Part shown: in pieces, positions 12,464 to 25,493 of the stretch
Numbering within the stretch: the first letter of the stretch is position 1
Layout of the letters: each line of letters starts with the position of its first letter
Assembly (NCBI RefSeq): GCF_963662255.1
Contig: NC_085047.1
Span: 10,966,347-11,030,346 of the forward strand
Reading direction: 5' to 3'
Origin: Cinclus cinclus
Taxonomy: Eukaryota > Chordata > Aves > Passeriformes > Cinclidae
Length of the DNA: 64,000 nucleotides
Position numbers and translations under genes: made by a program
Notes under the pieces: model-generated
Seen by the model: the letters and a program-made list of their open reading frames with translations, nothing else
Database searches by the model: none
Told to the model about the DNA's origin: nothing

Positions 12464-15400
12464 TTACCAGACATCAGAAAATATGGATCCAAAGGAACAA
12501 CATATCCACCCTGGAAGGCAGCATTTTGACCACCCTTGAAGCTGTGGAATATTTTTAATTCAGAAATTTTCCACTGTATGTACATTTTGAAGTTTCAAAC
12601 TGTAGTACTACATTTCCTATTTCTAAAGCAATATCAACAACAACAAAAGCTTAACAGTTTGAAAAAATATACATTGTCAAAATTGAAGAACAGCAAATAA
12701 GCTTCCCTGGATTTTACTGGTGGGTGGATGCAAAGGATTGAGCTGGGACATGCTGTTGATTTGTATTTTTTTCCTCTGGCCTTTCAGCTAATGCTGTAAA
12801 AGAAACATTTTTTTGAAATCTCCACAACTCTTACACAATAGGGAAGAAAAAGAGCACAACCAAATCAATCACCCTCCAGCTGATACCACTGCAGAATGAA
12901 ATCCATTCAGAGATCTCCTGCAAGCAGAACAACACTTCTGAGTTGCAGCAGATCAAGTCTGGCGATAAAGGGGCTGCTCTCGCTTCCTCCCTCTGTGACA
13001 AACAGAGGCACAGGTTATCTGCTCCAGCATAGTCAGAGCACCTGGAATTAAGCAAGTCAGTTTTTATTATCAGTCCACCTTCACTTTATACAACTGCCTG
13101 CTTAGGTGCTTCTATCCATTTTTCTGCCTTGCAAAATAACTTCCAGTTTTCCAGGGCAATTTCAATGAGGTTTTGACAGAACGGTAGCAGTTATAAGAAT
13201 ATGGTCTCATCAAGTTCTGTACATGTATGGATGATAAGGAAGAGGAAAGATAGTGTTCCTGCAGAGGGAAATTTCCTATGTTAATCTATTGGAAGCAAGA
13301 AGATTCACACAATTAGTACAACACTACAGGAAATTGGATTTCATAACTTATATTCATTATGGCACTACTCTTTTTCCTGCAGTTGTGAGATCCTAAAAGA
13401 TTGCAGAATCTCAAGCAAACAGAAAGATTCATTTTGTACTGTATCAGCACTTTTATTTTTTTATATATATAGAATAACAACTTTGGGATATAAAAGTAAC
13501 CGGGGTGACACAGTAATTTAACAAATTGCAATGAAAACACATCTTCCTGATGAAATTACAGCAGGGTCTGAAAACAAAATCTCTATTTGGATTTTATGCC
13601 TCCAACTGTCTCCATGTAGGTTTTTATCTGGGATTTGGGTTAGAACAATCTTTGCTGTACATATAGAATATCAGAGGGAATGATTGTTGAATATATATCA
13701 AAGTGACGACAGTAGTCACATCTCTGTCACATGTCACTTTTCACTTATCAACATGTTCCCTTAAACCTGTCCAAATTTTTATTCTGAGTGAATATTTTGG
13801 TGTGTAAAATGGAAACCATGTCTTTTATTAGGTTTTTAGTCTCTAAGTTAATACTGTTTTCCTGGGTCTCAATATAAGTAGGAAAAAACAAGCAGAAGTA
13901 TATGCATTTTTAGTTTGTAGTTCAATAAAAGAATCACATTTCTTAACAAAATTGTGAATATTGGGCTATAAATTATTACAGAAAGTCTCATTTCTTTTCA
14001 TTCCCTCTGCAGGTTACTGGGTGAAGAACTGTATTTGATTTTTGTATTCTAATAATAATTGTATTTTGTCCGTGGAAAAAACTCAAGCTATTTTACCTAA
14101 AGACAAGGTTATCTAACCATTCTTTATTTGGGGCAATCAGCCACCACAAAAGAATTCCTGGGAGTAAACACCATAGTTAGAGACATGCAAACAAAAACTA
14201 GCATCATAAATGATGGCACCACACATGAAAGAGAAAGAAATCAAAGGAATTACTACATGAAGCAAATCTGTATTATGCCTCCCACTGAGTTGCAATATTT
14301 TCCCTGTACTCTGCTTTGGGGGGTTGGTGTTTGTTTGTATGTTTTTCTTGTTTGGGTTTGTTTTTTTTTCTCTTAAACAGAACCACGTGTACCAACAGAG
14401 TAAATCAGGTAAAACCATTATTTTGTTTTAAGTTTTGGAAATGGTATAGAGTTTTGTGTCTACCTCTCTTCCAGCATGCCACTGTATAAGTCTCTCAACA
14501 CAGATATCAAGAAGATTTAATAGAATTAAATGTATTAAAAAAACCCTCACACAACAAAAAACAAAGCCACACGCATGTTTTAAGATTTTATCAAGTGGTT
14601 TAAATTCTGGAAAACAACAAACCAAACAACCAACAACTGCCAGCCACATACAATCAAGTATAACTTTCCTATTACTCTGTGACATGATTGCCTCCATAAG
14701 AACAGTCAATTAAAGGCTTAGGCTTTGGGAATGGGCATTAATCTGCTGCAGGCAATGAAGCTATGCTGATCTGCACCAGTATTTGATTTGGCCAAATATC
14801 TGGAAGAGACAATTACTACCTCAAAACAAGAGGTCTCTTTGCTGAAAGGAAGGGATCTTGTTGAAAAGTTACTAGCTGAGCAGCACGTCATTTCTAAGTT
14901 TAATGCATGAATCAGCCTCAGGGAAGATTCACAAATATACCCTTAATTAAATGCTTTTCCATTATTCCACCAGCCTAAAAACATAAAGGGAGGAATTAAT
15001 TACGTAGGGACAAACCTTGAATCCATTAGTTTATAGGGATGTTCTGTGTATCAAAGACTAGATACAGTACGTAAAATAGCATTAATATCATTAAAGCTTA
15101 GTGCATTTCAGCTATGGGTAAAAGGTTTTTTTTTAAAAAAAAGCACACCCCTGAGAAATTTAAATAGACTTGCTTTCTGAAAGACTGGTGTGAGCCTACG
15201 TGTAATCAATCAGCTCAGTTGCTACAGCTGCACTGCCAGAAGTGTAAGGATAGATTTACTGTAGAGAGGTACTGGGAAAGAGCCATGACAGTGACACGAA
15301 GATGCACCAGAAGCTCTTTTCCCCACGTACCGTCTCCATCAATTAAAACCACAATTCACCAACAACATCAATAACAAAGTTACACTCCTGAAAATTCAGC

Positions 15401-16825
15401 AGGGAAGTGGAACACGGTAGTGGATGCTGTAAAACAGAATCCCTCTGCAGCCAGGCATAGCAGCCCCATAAAAGCTACAGAGTACCAGGGACTGCACTGC
15501 TGTAATTCACTTGTCCCTCCCTTTCTCTTTATACTGTCTTCATATATTGGTGTAAGCTATATATCCATCATCTATGGGAGAAATGTGGGTTTCTGGGCAT
15601 GGGATAATCTATTTTATTGTATGCTCTTATGTTCTCCAGTTTCTTCTTCCCACATCTGTTTTTGTTGGCTCTGTGTGCTCAACAGCTGCATATTTGGGGA
15701 CACCAATATAAAACAAAGGAGAAGTATTTCTTACTTTTCTTTTAAATCACTCTTCAGATGCTATACAGCTCCAGAAATTCAGATGATTAGGCCATATCAG
15801 TTTTTGTTGTTGTTTTTTTTCACAATAAAACAAATCAACATTATTTCCCTAGTGATATTCCCCCCTCTATCTAGAAAACCAACTAGATAAGTGCACTTAG
15901 AAATCTAATTGTTTATATCTACTTCTGCCCCATTAATTAGTGTCCAGCCTTTTATACAGCTCATTTCATGGCCTATTGTTACCACTTTCTGGACTGGAAA
16001 GAACCTGAACAAACAATAGGAATTGCAGTCTTAAAACAAAAAGAATGGAAATTCGTTGTGGTCCATAGAGAGGATGGCAGGATCCACTTTCCTTCCCTAA
16101 AGAAGGATAAAGATATTGACCCCAGAGCAATTTCAGCCAGCGTGATGCTGCTGCTTCTCAAAAGGCAATTCTCAAGCACAGAGAGTGAACATGACAGGAG
16201 CACATCACCATCAACACAGAAGAGCTGACAGAGCATCAGATCCTCTGAATCCCAAGCCTGTGTATTCCTCATTTGCTAAACCCTAAAGTCTTCATTCAGG
16301 CCACGTTACTGCTCAGCTTAAAAGGAGTTACCATCAAGGAGATGCACAGCAAGGTTTTAATGACAAAGTAGAATATGCAAACACTACATCTGCCATATCA
16401 TTAATAATTCTGTAATAGAAACCAAATTATATATGGCTAACATTTTTGTGCTTAACCATTTCATATATATATAACAAAGTGAAGATACTGTGAAGATGCT
16501 ACACAGAAAGTTTATTCTGTTCATTAGATGTCCATGAGACAGTTAAGAATGTACAAAGAATGTGAAATTAAAACCAGTAAACCCTTTGCCAAATGTTATG
16601 GATTCCATTACTTTAACACCCTTTCCAAAATATTTCATAAAAATCTCAGTGCAGCTTCGCAACCAATTCATTAATTGTCCCTCTTTTGTTAAACATCAGG
16701 GAGCCTTCAGACCTTTTGTTTGTTTGTTCTTAATTCAGAGACTGATGGGGCATCTGAGGTGGTTTAATAACAGCCCTGTGCACAATTATATTTTTTGCAA
16801 TCTATACAGTTTGACTGCTTTGGGG
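12464..16825. other. Unique non-coding sequence with T/G-rich tract
   Basis: No gene was recognised. A TTTG/TTTGT-rich tract spans 14316-14373. An 86-codon ATG-initiated frame lies at 15968-16228 (see findings) and a T-rich 156-codon frame at 15420-15890; neither resembles a family I know. Confidence 0.55.
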
Positions 16826-16857
16826 TTTTTTTGTTTGTTTGTTTGTTTTTGTTTTGA
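16826..16857. repeat. (TTTG)n simple repeat
   Basis: About 30 bp of TTTG/GTTT units on the plus strand, directly next to the hairpin at 16858-16900. Confidence 0.85.
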
Positions 16858-16900
16858 GGTGTTCATAGATGACTGTTCATCTATGACTGGTGTTCATAGA
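16858..16900. repeat. Hairpin flanked by overlapping direct repeats
   Basis: A perfect 10-bp inverted repeat, TCATAGATGA (16863-16872) and TCATCTATGA (16877-16886), is separated by CTGT. The 12-mer GGTGTTCATAGA occurs at 16858-16869 and again at 16889-16900, so the hairpin is wrapped in a direct repeat. The arrangement fits replication slippage with template switching beside a simple repeat. No function is implied. Confidence 0.8.
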
Positions 16901-17480
16901 GTTTATGTGCAATAAAACGTGGCCAGTGCTCATGAGACAAGTACAACCAAATATTTGTTTTTAAGAGACAGTCCAGACTATTTTCTACATAAAGTGACTC
17001 CTGCACATGGTAGGAGCACATGGTAGCAGCACTGCAGCAGTACACTATGGCTGCACATGCCTGACTTGCAGATTTTCAAACTGAGTGCATCCATTAGAAA
17101 GCTGTGTACAATGAGCATCAGGTGAAACCTCACAGTCTGTCTGAAGAAGAAAATTTTAGGCATCGTTATATGTGTGTGCTCAGCTCAGTGCTTTTCTGAT
17201 CCTGCTGCTACTTAGAGGAGACTGTATTTTACCACAAACCTGTAAGAGGCACCATGGGTGGTCCCTAACTTTCCAAAGTGCTAAAAGCTGTTAGCAAGCA
17301 GGTCTGCTGGCTCCATTCAAACAAACAAACAATAAACCCCCTAACAGCCCATATCTTCTGGTACCATCAAGACAGACCCACGGAAGGGAAGGCTCTTAAC
17401 TAATGCCAAATGACAATGGATTTTACACTGCACAAATCCCCAAAGGCAACCACAAAAGCAAACCAATCACACTATAACTT

Positions 17481-17502
17481 AAAAAAAAAAAAAAAAAAAA
17501 AA
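17481..17502. repeat. A22 homopolymer
   Basis: Twenty-two consecutive A. No AATAAA or gene-like sequence lies just upstream, so evidence for a retrocopy tail is lacking. Avian CR1 elements do not end in poly(A). Confidence 0.9.
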
Positions 17503-17945
17503 GGCCAACCCCAAAACTTTTTTGGCAATGGCAGTTCAAATGGGCTGGAAAGGTGGAAAGGAGAAAAGGTGTGTGATTTCTGCTCTGCCATTTGCCTAAC
17601 CCTCATTCCCTCACTCCCTTTTGCCAGCTGATGGCTTTGCCTTTCAGCATGCATACTACAACATTTTGCAGCTGCTCAAAGAGAAACTTCCCTCCTCAAA
17701 CAGTGCACACCAACAGTAGCTGGGGAGCTCTGGGGAGCAGCACCTGGGGGGATCAGCATTGGCAGGCTGAGCTGAAATGCTGAGGCATCTCTCATCACAA
17801 CTGCACAGAGCCAGATCCCAGGGTTGTTAATCAAGCACAAATCAACAGGAGCTTTGCCCAATTAAGTAACAGTGTTTGGCTCGTTCCAGCAAAGGATTAC
17901 ACCACAACAGCAGAAGCCCTTCAGTGCCCAACACCGAGGTCAATG

Positions 17946-17966
17946 CCCCCCCCCTCCCCCCCCCCC
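17946..17966. repeat. C-tract (C9-T-C11)
   Basis: Nine C, one T, then eleven C on the plus strand. The minus strand is a long G-run able to form quadruplex structures, and such tracts are often length-variable. Confidence 0.9.
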
Positions 17967-19754
17967 ACTTGCCCCTTCCCTCCTCTGGTTAGCTCCTTAC
18001 CTTTATCTTCTTCTCTACTAGTCCTGAATGAGAGGATTTAAAGACAAACTGTGAAGTGATGCTGAGAAAAGCAGGGATGCAGTCCAAAAGAACATGGGGC
18101 ATTTGGTTTTTAGTTCTCTTTATCTCAGTTTCACTACCTGCCCCACTTGCACCATGAAGATCCCTATTTTTCTCCTCCCCCCAAATAATTAAAAGACAAC
18201 AACATTTATTATTTCCCTGCTGAAGCTTAACCCAAGCATTCTCAGGTATACCCCAAACCCCTGTGTAGCCTCCCAGTCACATTCAGCTTGGGTCAGTTTG
18301 TGCTTCCCCTCCTGAGATCCTCCCCTCCAAGGCTGACAAGGTTGACTGACCTGCTGAAGCCTCATGTGTCTGCTCTTAACTAAGGTTCTGTATCTTGCAA
18401 AAAGCCAGAGACTGGATTTTAGCAAAGGGAGGGAAAAAATTTTCTTACCCAAGAAATGAAAATACTAACACAAAATTAAAAAAAAAAAGTATCTTATTAA
18501 GTGGCTGAAGTGTTCAGACAGCATCCTAAGCTGCAGAGAACATAATGAGAAAATATCCTAGTCAGGAAAGCACATAGAAGAAAGAAAGAAGTTCCATGCC
18601 ATATTTGCTCTAATCCCACATTACCCTCTTGGATCTTTGATTACTGGAAGGACTACTTTCTCTCAAGAATCTGAAGATGTGATCCTACACAAAATACAAG
18701 GGCACAGTAAAATTAGAACAGGTTCAGTGAGAAAATCAGTAGTTCTCACCAAAATAAGTATTTGTTGAGTGTCTACCACTAGCCATTGAGGAGATAAGAC
18801 CTACATACTTTCATGATCAACTCCATTTTGCAATAATAGTCCAATACCAGTTTTGCAATAAGACCTGACTTAAGGATTTTCAAACTCTTTTGTCAAAAGG
18901 AAATGTGTCTTGCCCCTCCTCCCCTTAAATATGAAGTCTGAATAACCAGATATACATTTAAATCTATTTTCTATTTACATTGATTTTCAGAAACGAGTGC
19001 CATGATGATTTACATGTACACACTGCCTGTGGTCCTGCTGAAACCAGTGAGATTAGTCTCAGAGCAGAGAACCAAGCATGCACATAAATCTTTGCAGGAT
19101 CTCAGCCAAAGAGGCTGTTTTATTGGGAAACAATAAAGGAAGGCAGGTTTGTGGTAACTCTGTGAGCCAAGCCCTGTCCTCAGAAACACGCTGATTTCTC
19201 TTTGGGGGTGTGGGGTTCAAACACCCAGCTGGTGTAATTTAGGTGCAGTTTTGGCTTAACACTCCAGGAAAACATAACCCTCTGTGGTCCCCCTGGTATT
19301 CCATGGCTCTCATTGCTATGGGGGTCACATAACAGGGATGTATCCAGGTAGGTTTGAGAAGCACGTGCAACTTTTTACAAAGGATAATGGAGTCTACATT
19401 ATTCATAACATAACTGATTTCAATTGCATTATGCTTTACTTTCCAGATTTTCAAACAAGGACATCCTAATAGGACTGTGCAGGTATATGTCTTCTAAAAT
19501 TCATGCTCTACACTGGAATTAGATGTCTTCCACCAAAATTGTTATTAAAATTAGCACTACACATCCTTAGATTGGGGCCTAAAATGTCACGGTTAAAATT
19601 TTGTCTACAACACTTACATCTACTATTTCTCTAAGAGAAACATGGAGAATAATGCAAAATTTTAAATTAATGACAAAGACAAAAATATTTCTCAGGAAAA
19701 TAAGAAGCAATAGAGATCTAAAAGCTCTTGTACTCTAATGTTTGATGGCTGCTA

Positions 19755-19783
19755 AATGAAATAAAATAAATAAAATAAAAATA
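19755..19783. repeat. (AAATA)n simple repeat
   Basis: A-rich tract of AAAT/AAATA units, about 29 bp. Confidence 0.8.
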
Positions 19784-22700
19784 TGCTACTGAATTACCCT
19801 GGACCATCTGTGAAACAGTAAAATGGAAGGGAAAAATCCCAAAACAAACCACAACTGAATTGCCAGGGCAATGGAGAATGGCTGGGGAAGGATATGAATT
19901 TAATTATCTTCCATCAGATTCATAACCATGTTTTTCTTCCCCAGAGATATTCTTCATGTGCAGTGCCTTCACAACATTTCCTTTGGAAAAAGAAAACCTT
20001 GCACATAAACACACTTGCATTTTTCACTGTCTACACCGGGACATGGCTAATTCAGTAACTCTGTTCTAGAGGATATTATTGATAAACCACAAAGAAGAGA
20101 ACACTGATTTTCATTTTGAACCAAAACCTGACATGATCTTTTGTCCCGTCAGTTAGAAGAAACGTCGCCACAACCCTCCCCAAAACGCCAAATCAAACAA
20201 CCCACCCTGGTAATTGCAGACCTCCACATAGAGAGAAAGTAGAGCTGAACTAGATCCTTCTTTCTGGATGCCTAAAAAATCTGTTCTTTTCCCAGTATTA
20301 AGGTAAAACTTTCACTGAAAAACAAAGCAGAAGGGAGTGTTCTTACCAGGTATTATCACTTGTTCACACCATATTTCAAGAACTGCTGTTTTAAAACAAC
20401 CAAGTTGGGTTTTCTTTCCTTACATTCAGAAGACGGTATTAGATGTTGATTAAAACCAGTTTAATCAACTGGAAAGGGTCCACCAGTATCAGTATCACAA
20501 AAACAGGCCCTGAGACCCTGTTCTGCAGTGCTGAAGAAGAAAAAGAGGCTCTTTTAAAATCATCCAAAAAAAAAAAAAGTGCAAAAATAGGTATTCATAA
20601 AATGTTATTACCCGAGATAGAATAGTAGAGGCTGAGGAGAACAAACAATATAAATAGAGAACACATTTTTCCTTGCCTGCTTCACAATAGCTAAGATTCT
20701 TTAAAAAAGAATAGGCAGAAAGATAAGACATGCATGCCTGATTACTGAAGAAAAGACTGTTTGTACCCAGCACATTGGATAAATTGTTCTAGAACAGTTC
20801 AGCCATGTCAAGAAATGACCCTTGCATGATGCCAAGGTCAATTAAACCCATAGCCAGTGTTAGTCAAAAAGGTCATCATTGCCCATATATTTAAAATAAA
20901 TTCACCTGTTTTCTCACAGAAACTTAGCAGAGGCCGGTCAGGTAGGAGATTTTAGGTGTGATATGCCATGGTTAGCATATGTTTTATTGATGGATCAAGA
21001 GCTGCAGGCAGCATTTGACCCAGCCCTAAGACTATCACAAAGCCTGTATGCTGCTGCTGCTGCAGCCCCCAGTTACAGGTAGAAGCAGGAGGGTGACAGA
21101 TAGACCAACAAAAGGGGAGGCCTGACCCCTAAACTCCTAATTCTTGGTGAATTTTTCACTTCATTCCTGGTGTTCGAGACAACATTTGTTTTAATCTTAA
21201 CCTGATCTCTCGTAGACACAGCAAGGAAAAATTCATATAAGCCTATTCCCATGGAAATTCATTATACAGGTGCATCCTAAGAAGTAGTTTACTCAAACAG
21301 GAAAAACAACAACAATGCATTAAGATGTAAATTAAATGCATGATTGTTGTTAGTCTTCCACTCAAGCAATTCCCATTGTTATTTTGACTTACTGAACAAC
21401 AGAGAAATGCTGGAAAGCAGAAGCACTTAAACATCTGCTAATAAATTATATTATTTCTCTAATTCCATAGTTTTGTTTTCAAATACTAATTTCAGGAAAA
21501 TCTAGAGCTAAAGTTATCTGATGCTTGCATTGAAATGGGGATGGAGCTCGTTGTGTCAAAAATTAGGTGAATAGTTTTGTGGTCCTCACCTGTGTGCATA
21601 AAGAGTTAATGAATAAACAAATAAGTAGGAACCCTTGAAACATCCAGTGGGAGTTACTTCACCTTCTTTCCAAATTTATAAGCTGCTCTTTTGAGACAGT
21701 TGCCTTGCAGAGTACATAAGGAAGAGAAGGCCCAGCTGGAATGTTTCTCACACAACGTGAAAGAAATAACATTCAGCTGTACCGTGATCCCCAATGTTAT
21801 TTCACAGCAGCTCTGGCAAAGAGTCCCAATCCATACAGAACTGCTGCCTGCAGACAGTGAGGTTTTCATTCCTCAGGTTGCCTTTTTCCCCAAAAGAGAC
21901 CTTTGTGTAATTATGCCCACACTACCATTGCATACACTAACTAGGCAGGGTCCCTGTCCAGAGCAGAGGAAACTCAGGGCAGGCAGTGGAATTATACCAT
22001 TTTAAACAAGGTGTAACTTTGTCCCATGATGTCTAGTCAACAGATATACACCATTAATAATTGGCTGTCTGGTCTCCTCTGTCCACAGTTGAAAGATAAA
22101 AGTGTAAAACCAACCCATCTAGAGTTTCAGGCCAGAAGACACTAAAGTTCAATTCATTTTCATGTGGGGTTTTTATGTCCAGTGTTTTCAGAACCTGCAT
22201 ACTGAGTAGATTTCTCCTGAACCCATTTAAGGAACTTCCTCTAGAAGCTTCCTCCCCACATGAACTCATTGAAACGCTACCTACTTAAAAAGAAAAAAAA
22301 AATCGAATAAATAAATAAAGCAGCTTGGAAATCACAGATCTCTTTTGTGTTCTATGCTTTGCCAGCAGTTAATGACATTGCAATGGCTGAGGTGAGAGGG
22401 TAGCAGCATACCCGGTACTCAATAAAGGAACAAAGAGAATGGAGAGGGAGGGAAAAGAGCCTTTTCTTCAGTGAACAAAAATGATGACTGAAATCAAAGT
22501 GAAACTAAATCCATATATGCTGGGAACCTGTAATATTTGCAAAAAATTTAAGAACCCAGGTACTCTTGTGCTGAAGCCAGGCCATCTGATTTTTGAGAGT
22601 TTCTGTTAACTGCACCTGCCAATGATTACTCATTGAGAAAATTTTGTATTCAAACTAGAACTCAAGTGATTGTACTGTGCACTTACTGTCCTGCCTCAAG

Positions 22701-23339
22701 AGTGCTCTGGTAGAGTTCAAGGCTTGAACAAGCAGTGCTGAGACTCACTCTGCTTTTCCCAGACACAGGCTGGAAGCACTGTCCCGTGCTGCTGGAGCAC
22801 AAGGATGCAGAGGGTGCTGAACATCCCGCACTTGTGCTCCTCTGCTGCGTGCACACAGCTCTTGTTTACTTTGAACAATGGCTCCTGGCTTAAAGCTTGA
22901 GAGCCAGCCCAGGCCTCTCTCTGCTCCCACGCCAGGACACCCAGTTCTCTGCACCACTGAGCTGCAGAGGCCAGCACAGGTCCTGCCTATGCAGAGAACA
23001 ATTTATTTCTTGGTTTAAGTAAGAGCAAAATGAATTTTCAAACTAATCAAGACTATGGGATCTGAGACTAGAAAAATGAGGGAAGGGATTTTCTTAAGCA
23101 ACATACTTATCAAAAAGGTTAGAGATGAAGTAGTACTGGAAAGAAATTCCAGAGCTGAACAGCAATGACTTCTTTGGTAGACCAACAAAAATTACTGTTA
23201 ATTAAGAAGAGGAGAACTCAATGAAAACAACATTAATGTGCAGAAGCCAGCACAGTCCCATTTCAGAGGCCCTGTCAGTGCTACCCTTCCCACCTCCTCT
23301 CCTCCCAACATCCATGGTCACACAGCTGTGAGGAACCCT

Positions 23340-23367
23340 CACTGAACAGGCACCACTGAACAGGCAC
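23340..23367. repeat. Perfect two-copy 14-bp tandem duplication
   Basis: CACTGAACAGGCAC occurs twice back to back (23340-23353 and 23354-23367) with no mismatch. A perfect copy in otherwise unique DNA suggests a recent slippage event. Confidence 0.85.
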
Positions 23368-24198
23368 TAAGGCAGGAAAAGCAAAAGAGGTCTTTTTTTA
23401 GCCTATGAATATCTGGAGCAACTGAGAGGAGGCTGAGGGGCACAGCCTGGGGAAAGACCCACTGTCCAGCTGCCTTATGGACAGGGCAGTGATGGAGGAG
23501 ATGGAGCCATATCCTGCCATCAGTGTCTGGCAGGATTAGACACTACAGCTGAAATGAGAGTCAGACTGGATATAAAGAGCAATCTGTTGTCCATGAGGGC
23601 AGGCAGGCAGTGGAAGAAATCATCAGACAGGCTGTGTAGGCTCTGCTGCTGAAAGCTTTCAAGAGCTGCCTGCACAAAGGCTGGAGTAACATGGTCTGGT
23701 GTCACAGGTGACCTTTCTTTGAGCTGGAGCTTGGACAGCAGACCTCTGGATATCCATCCCAACCTAAATGCCCTTTTGAAATAAGTGAATTCAAGGCTTT
23801 GGTTTACATAAAGACCTGCCCTCTCTCTGGTGAATCAGAGATGTGATTTCAGGACAAAGCTGATATTTTCTTCTTCAAAGTACTCCCACTCCTGCATGCT
23901 TCACAAAGGTGAAGGCATGGATGCCCCAGACCCATGTGTGGGAGCAGATGAGGAACTTCCAGAAGACCAGGTCATGCCATTTTGAAACATGGGCAAGCTC
24001 TGGCTGCTGTCACATGGACAGTGACCTTGCTGTAGCTCAATGCAAGATCATCTTGCCATTGCCAGGCAGTCATGCCATTTGCTGCTGACAAAACAGAACC
24101 TAGACCTGTTCAGGCAAAAGCCTTAGAGGCTTAATTGTTTAATGGCAATATTCTCAGCAAACACATTGTAGCACAATACAAATGAATTTTTAAGGCAC

Positions 24199-24253
24199 CT
24201 CAGATATAGCATATTTTAAAATGGCCCCTGATATACCATATTTCAAAATGGCC
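24199..24253. repeat. Two-unit imperfect tandem repeat, ~28 bp period
   Basis: Units at 24199-24226 and 24227-24253 both contain GATATA, CATATTT and AAAATGGCC in the same order, with a few substitutions and a 1-bp length difference. Confidence 0.75.
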
Positions 24254-24521
24254 TCCACACGAAAAGTATCTGCAGATGCCTACATACCACATCAATTAAA
24301 ATGTAAATAGACATCAAACTATTTAAGATGAAAATACAATGTATTTTTGAACAGCTCATAATTTAAGATCAAAAAACTGACAGTGACTGTAGGGCTCACA
24401 GCCTGTCAATGGTTTGAATTCAAGTAACTGATAAGAAAGTTGGTTGTCTCAGTACAGCAAATCTCATTCTATTTCTCACCTACCTTATGGATCCCAACAT
24501 TGCACTTAATATCCTTGCCAT

Positions 24522-24632
24522 GATTCTCCACAGAACTGTAGGATGGGTTGGAAGGACACCTTGAAATTCCAACCCCTCTCCTGTGAGCAGGAATGCCTTC
24601 AAATAGACCAGGTTGCTCAGAATAAAACAGAC
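24522..24632 (-). mobile_element. CR1 LINE 3' fragment, degenerate
   Basis: The plus strand reads as the reverse complement of a CR1 3' end: GATGGGTTGGAAGGACACCTT, then CCAACCCCTCTCCTGTGAGCAG and GACCAGGTTGCTCAGA. It is more diverged than the copy at 253 and shorter, about 110 bp. Confidence 0.82.
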
Positions 24633-24988
24633 ACCAAAAAGCCAGAGGCTCTAAAAGGCAAAGTGGTTTCAGTGCCAAGGCCAAAGCAAAACTAAAACAG
24701 TGTCAAAGGAGATTTGAATTAGTTTTCTGACCACTTCATTTATTTGGTGCGTGACCACAGGTCCTCATGTTCCTGAGATGGACTCTGAACACAAACATAT
24801 TCTTTGGTAAACCTCAAAATAAGTGAATGGGGCTTTTCACAATTCAAGTCAGAAAAACATAATTTTTTATATATAAGATTTTGAAATTTTTCTTTATAAC
24901 CAGTCATCTCTTAAAGCCCCAGATCAATGTCATTAGCAGACATTACAACCATTACCATTTGTGACTCTTCATTTTTACATACATTTTG

Positions 24989-25493
24989 TCTCCTTGAGTA
25001 CTGTGTTCAGGTTTGCCCACCACAGCATAAAAAATAAAAAGATGTTATTACAGAGTGTCCAAAGGAGGGACACGAGGATGGTGAAGGGTCAGGAAGGGAA
25101 GCCTTATGAGGAGCAGCTGAGGATACTTGGTCTGTCCAGCCTGGAGGAGCCTGAGGGGAGACCTCATTGTAGTCATCAACATGAGGGGAAGAGGAAGGGA
25201 AGGCACTGATTTCTTCTCTCTGTGACCAATGACAGGAGGGAATGGCCCGAAGCTGTGTCAGGGGAGGTTTAGGTTGGATATCAGGAAAAGATTCTTCCTC
25301 TAGAGGGTGGTTGGGCACTGGAACAGGCTCATGGGGCAGTGGTGACAGCACAGAGCTCAAGAAGCATTTCATTTGGACAATGCTTTTGGGCACATGATGG
25401 AATTCCTGGGGATGGTTCTGTGCCAGGCTCAGAGTGAGACTCGATGATCCTGACGGGTCCCTTCCAACTCAGTATATTCTGTGACTCTGTGAA
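24989..25493 (+). mobile_element. CR1 LINE 3' region, ~500 bp
   Basis: This is the longest CR1 copy in the window. From 24989 it carries the ORF2 C-terminal region in decayed form (TTGAGTACTGTGTTCAGG, then TGTCCAAAGGAGGGACACGA and GCAGCTGAGGATACTTGG). The 3' UTR-like segment follows, with CTCGATGATCCTGACGGGTC at 25440-25459. It ends in the CR1 signature TATTCTGTGACTCTGTGA near 25493. Frame disruptions show the reverse transcriptase remnant is dead. It lies head-on to the minus-strand copy at 24522, so the two 3' ends point away from each other. Confidence 0.93.

Larger units (their letters stand above)
17503..23339. other. Unique non-coding stretch with small simple repeats
   Basis: No gene was recognised. 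Contents include the C-tract at 17946-17966, an (AAATA)n tract at 19755-19783, a short (CTG)n run at 21051-21063 and A-rich sequence at 22288-22320. Overlapping ORFs at 22717-22977 lie in a GC-richer patch without recognisable products. Confidence 0.55.

Noticed and set aside
15420..15890. 156-codon plus-strand frame
   Set aside because: No ATG at the start, and the product is hydrophobic and T-rich DNA-derived, ending in a poly-T driven Phe/Leu stretch.
17481..17502. Poly(A) tail of a processed pseudogene
   Set aside because: No AATAAA, no gene-like sequence upstream and no visible target-site duplication.
25007..25393. 128-codon minus-strand frame
   Set aside because: It is antisense to the plus-strand CR1 copy; low stop density comes from the repeat.
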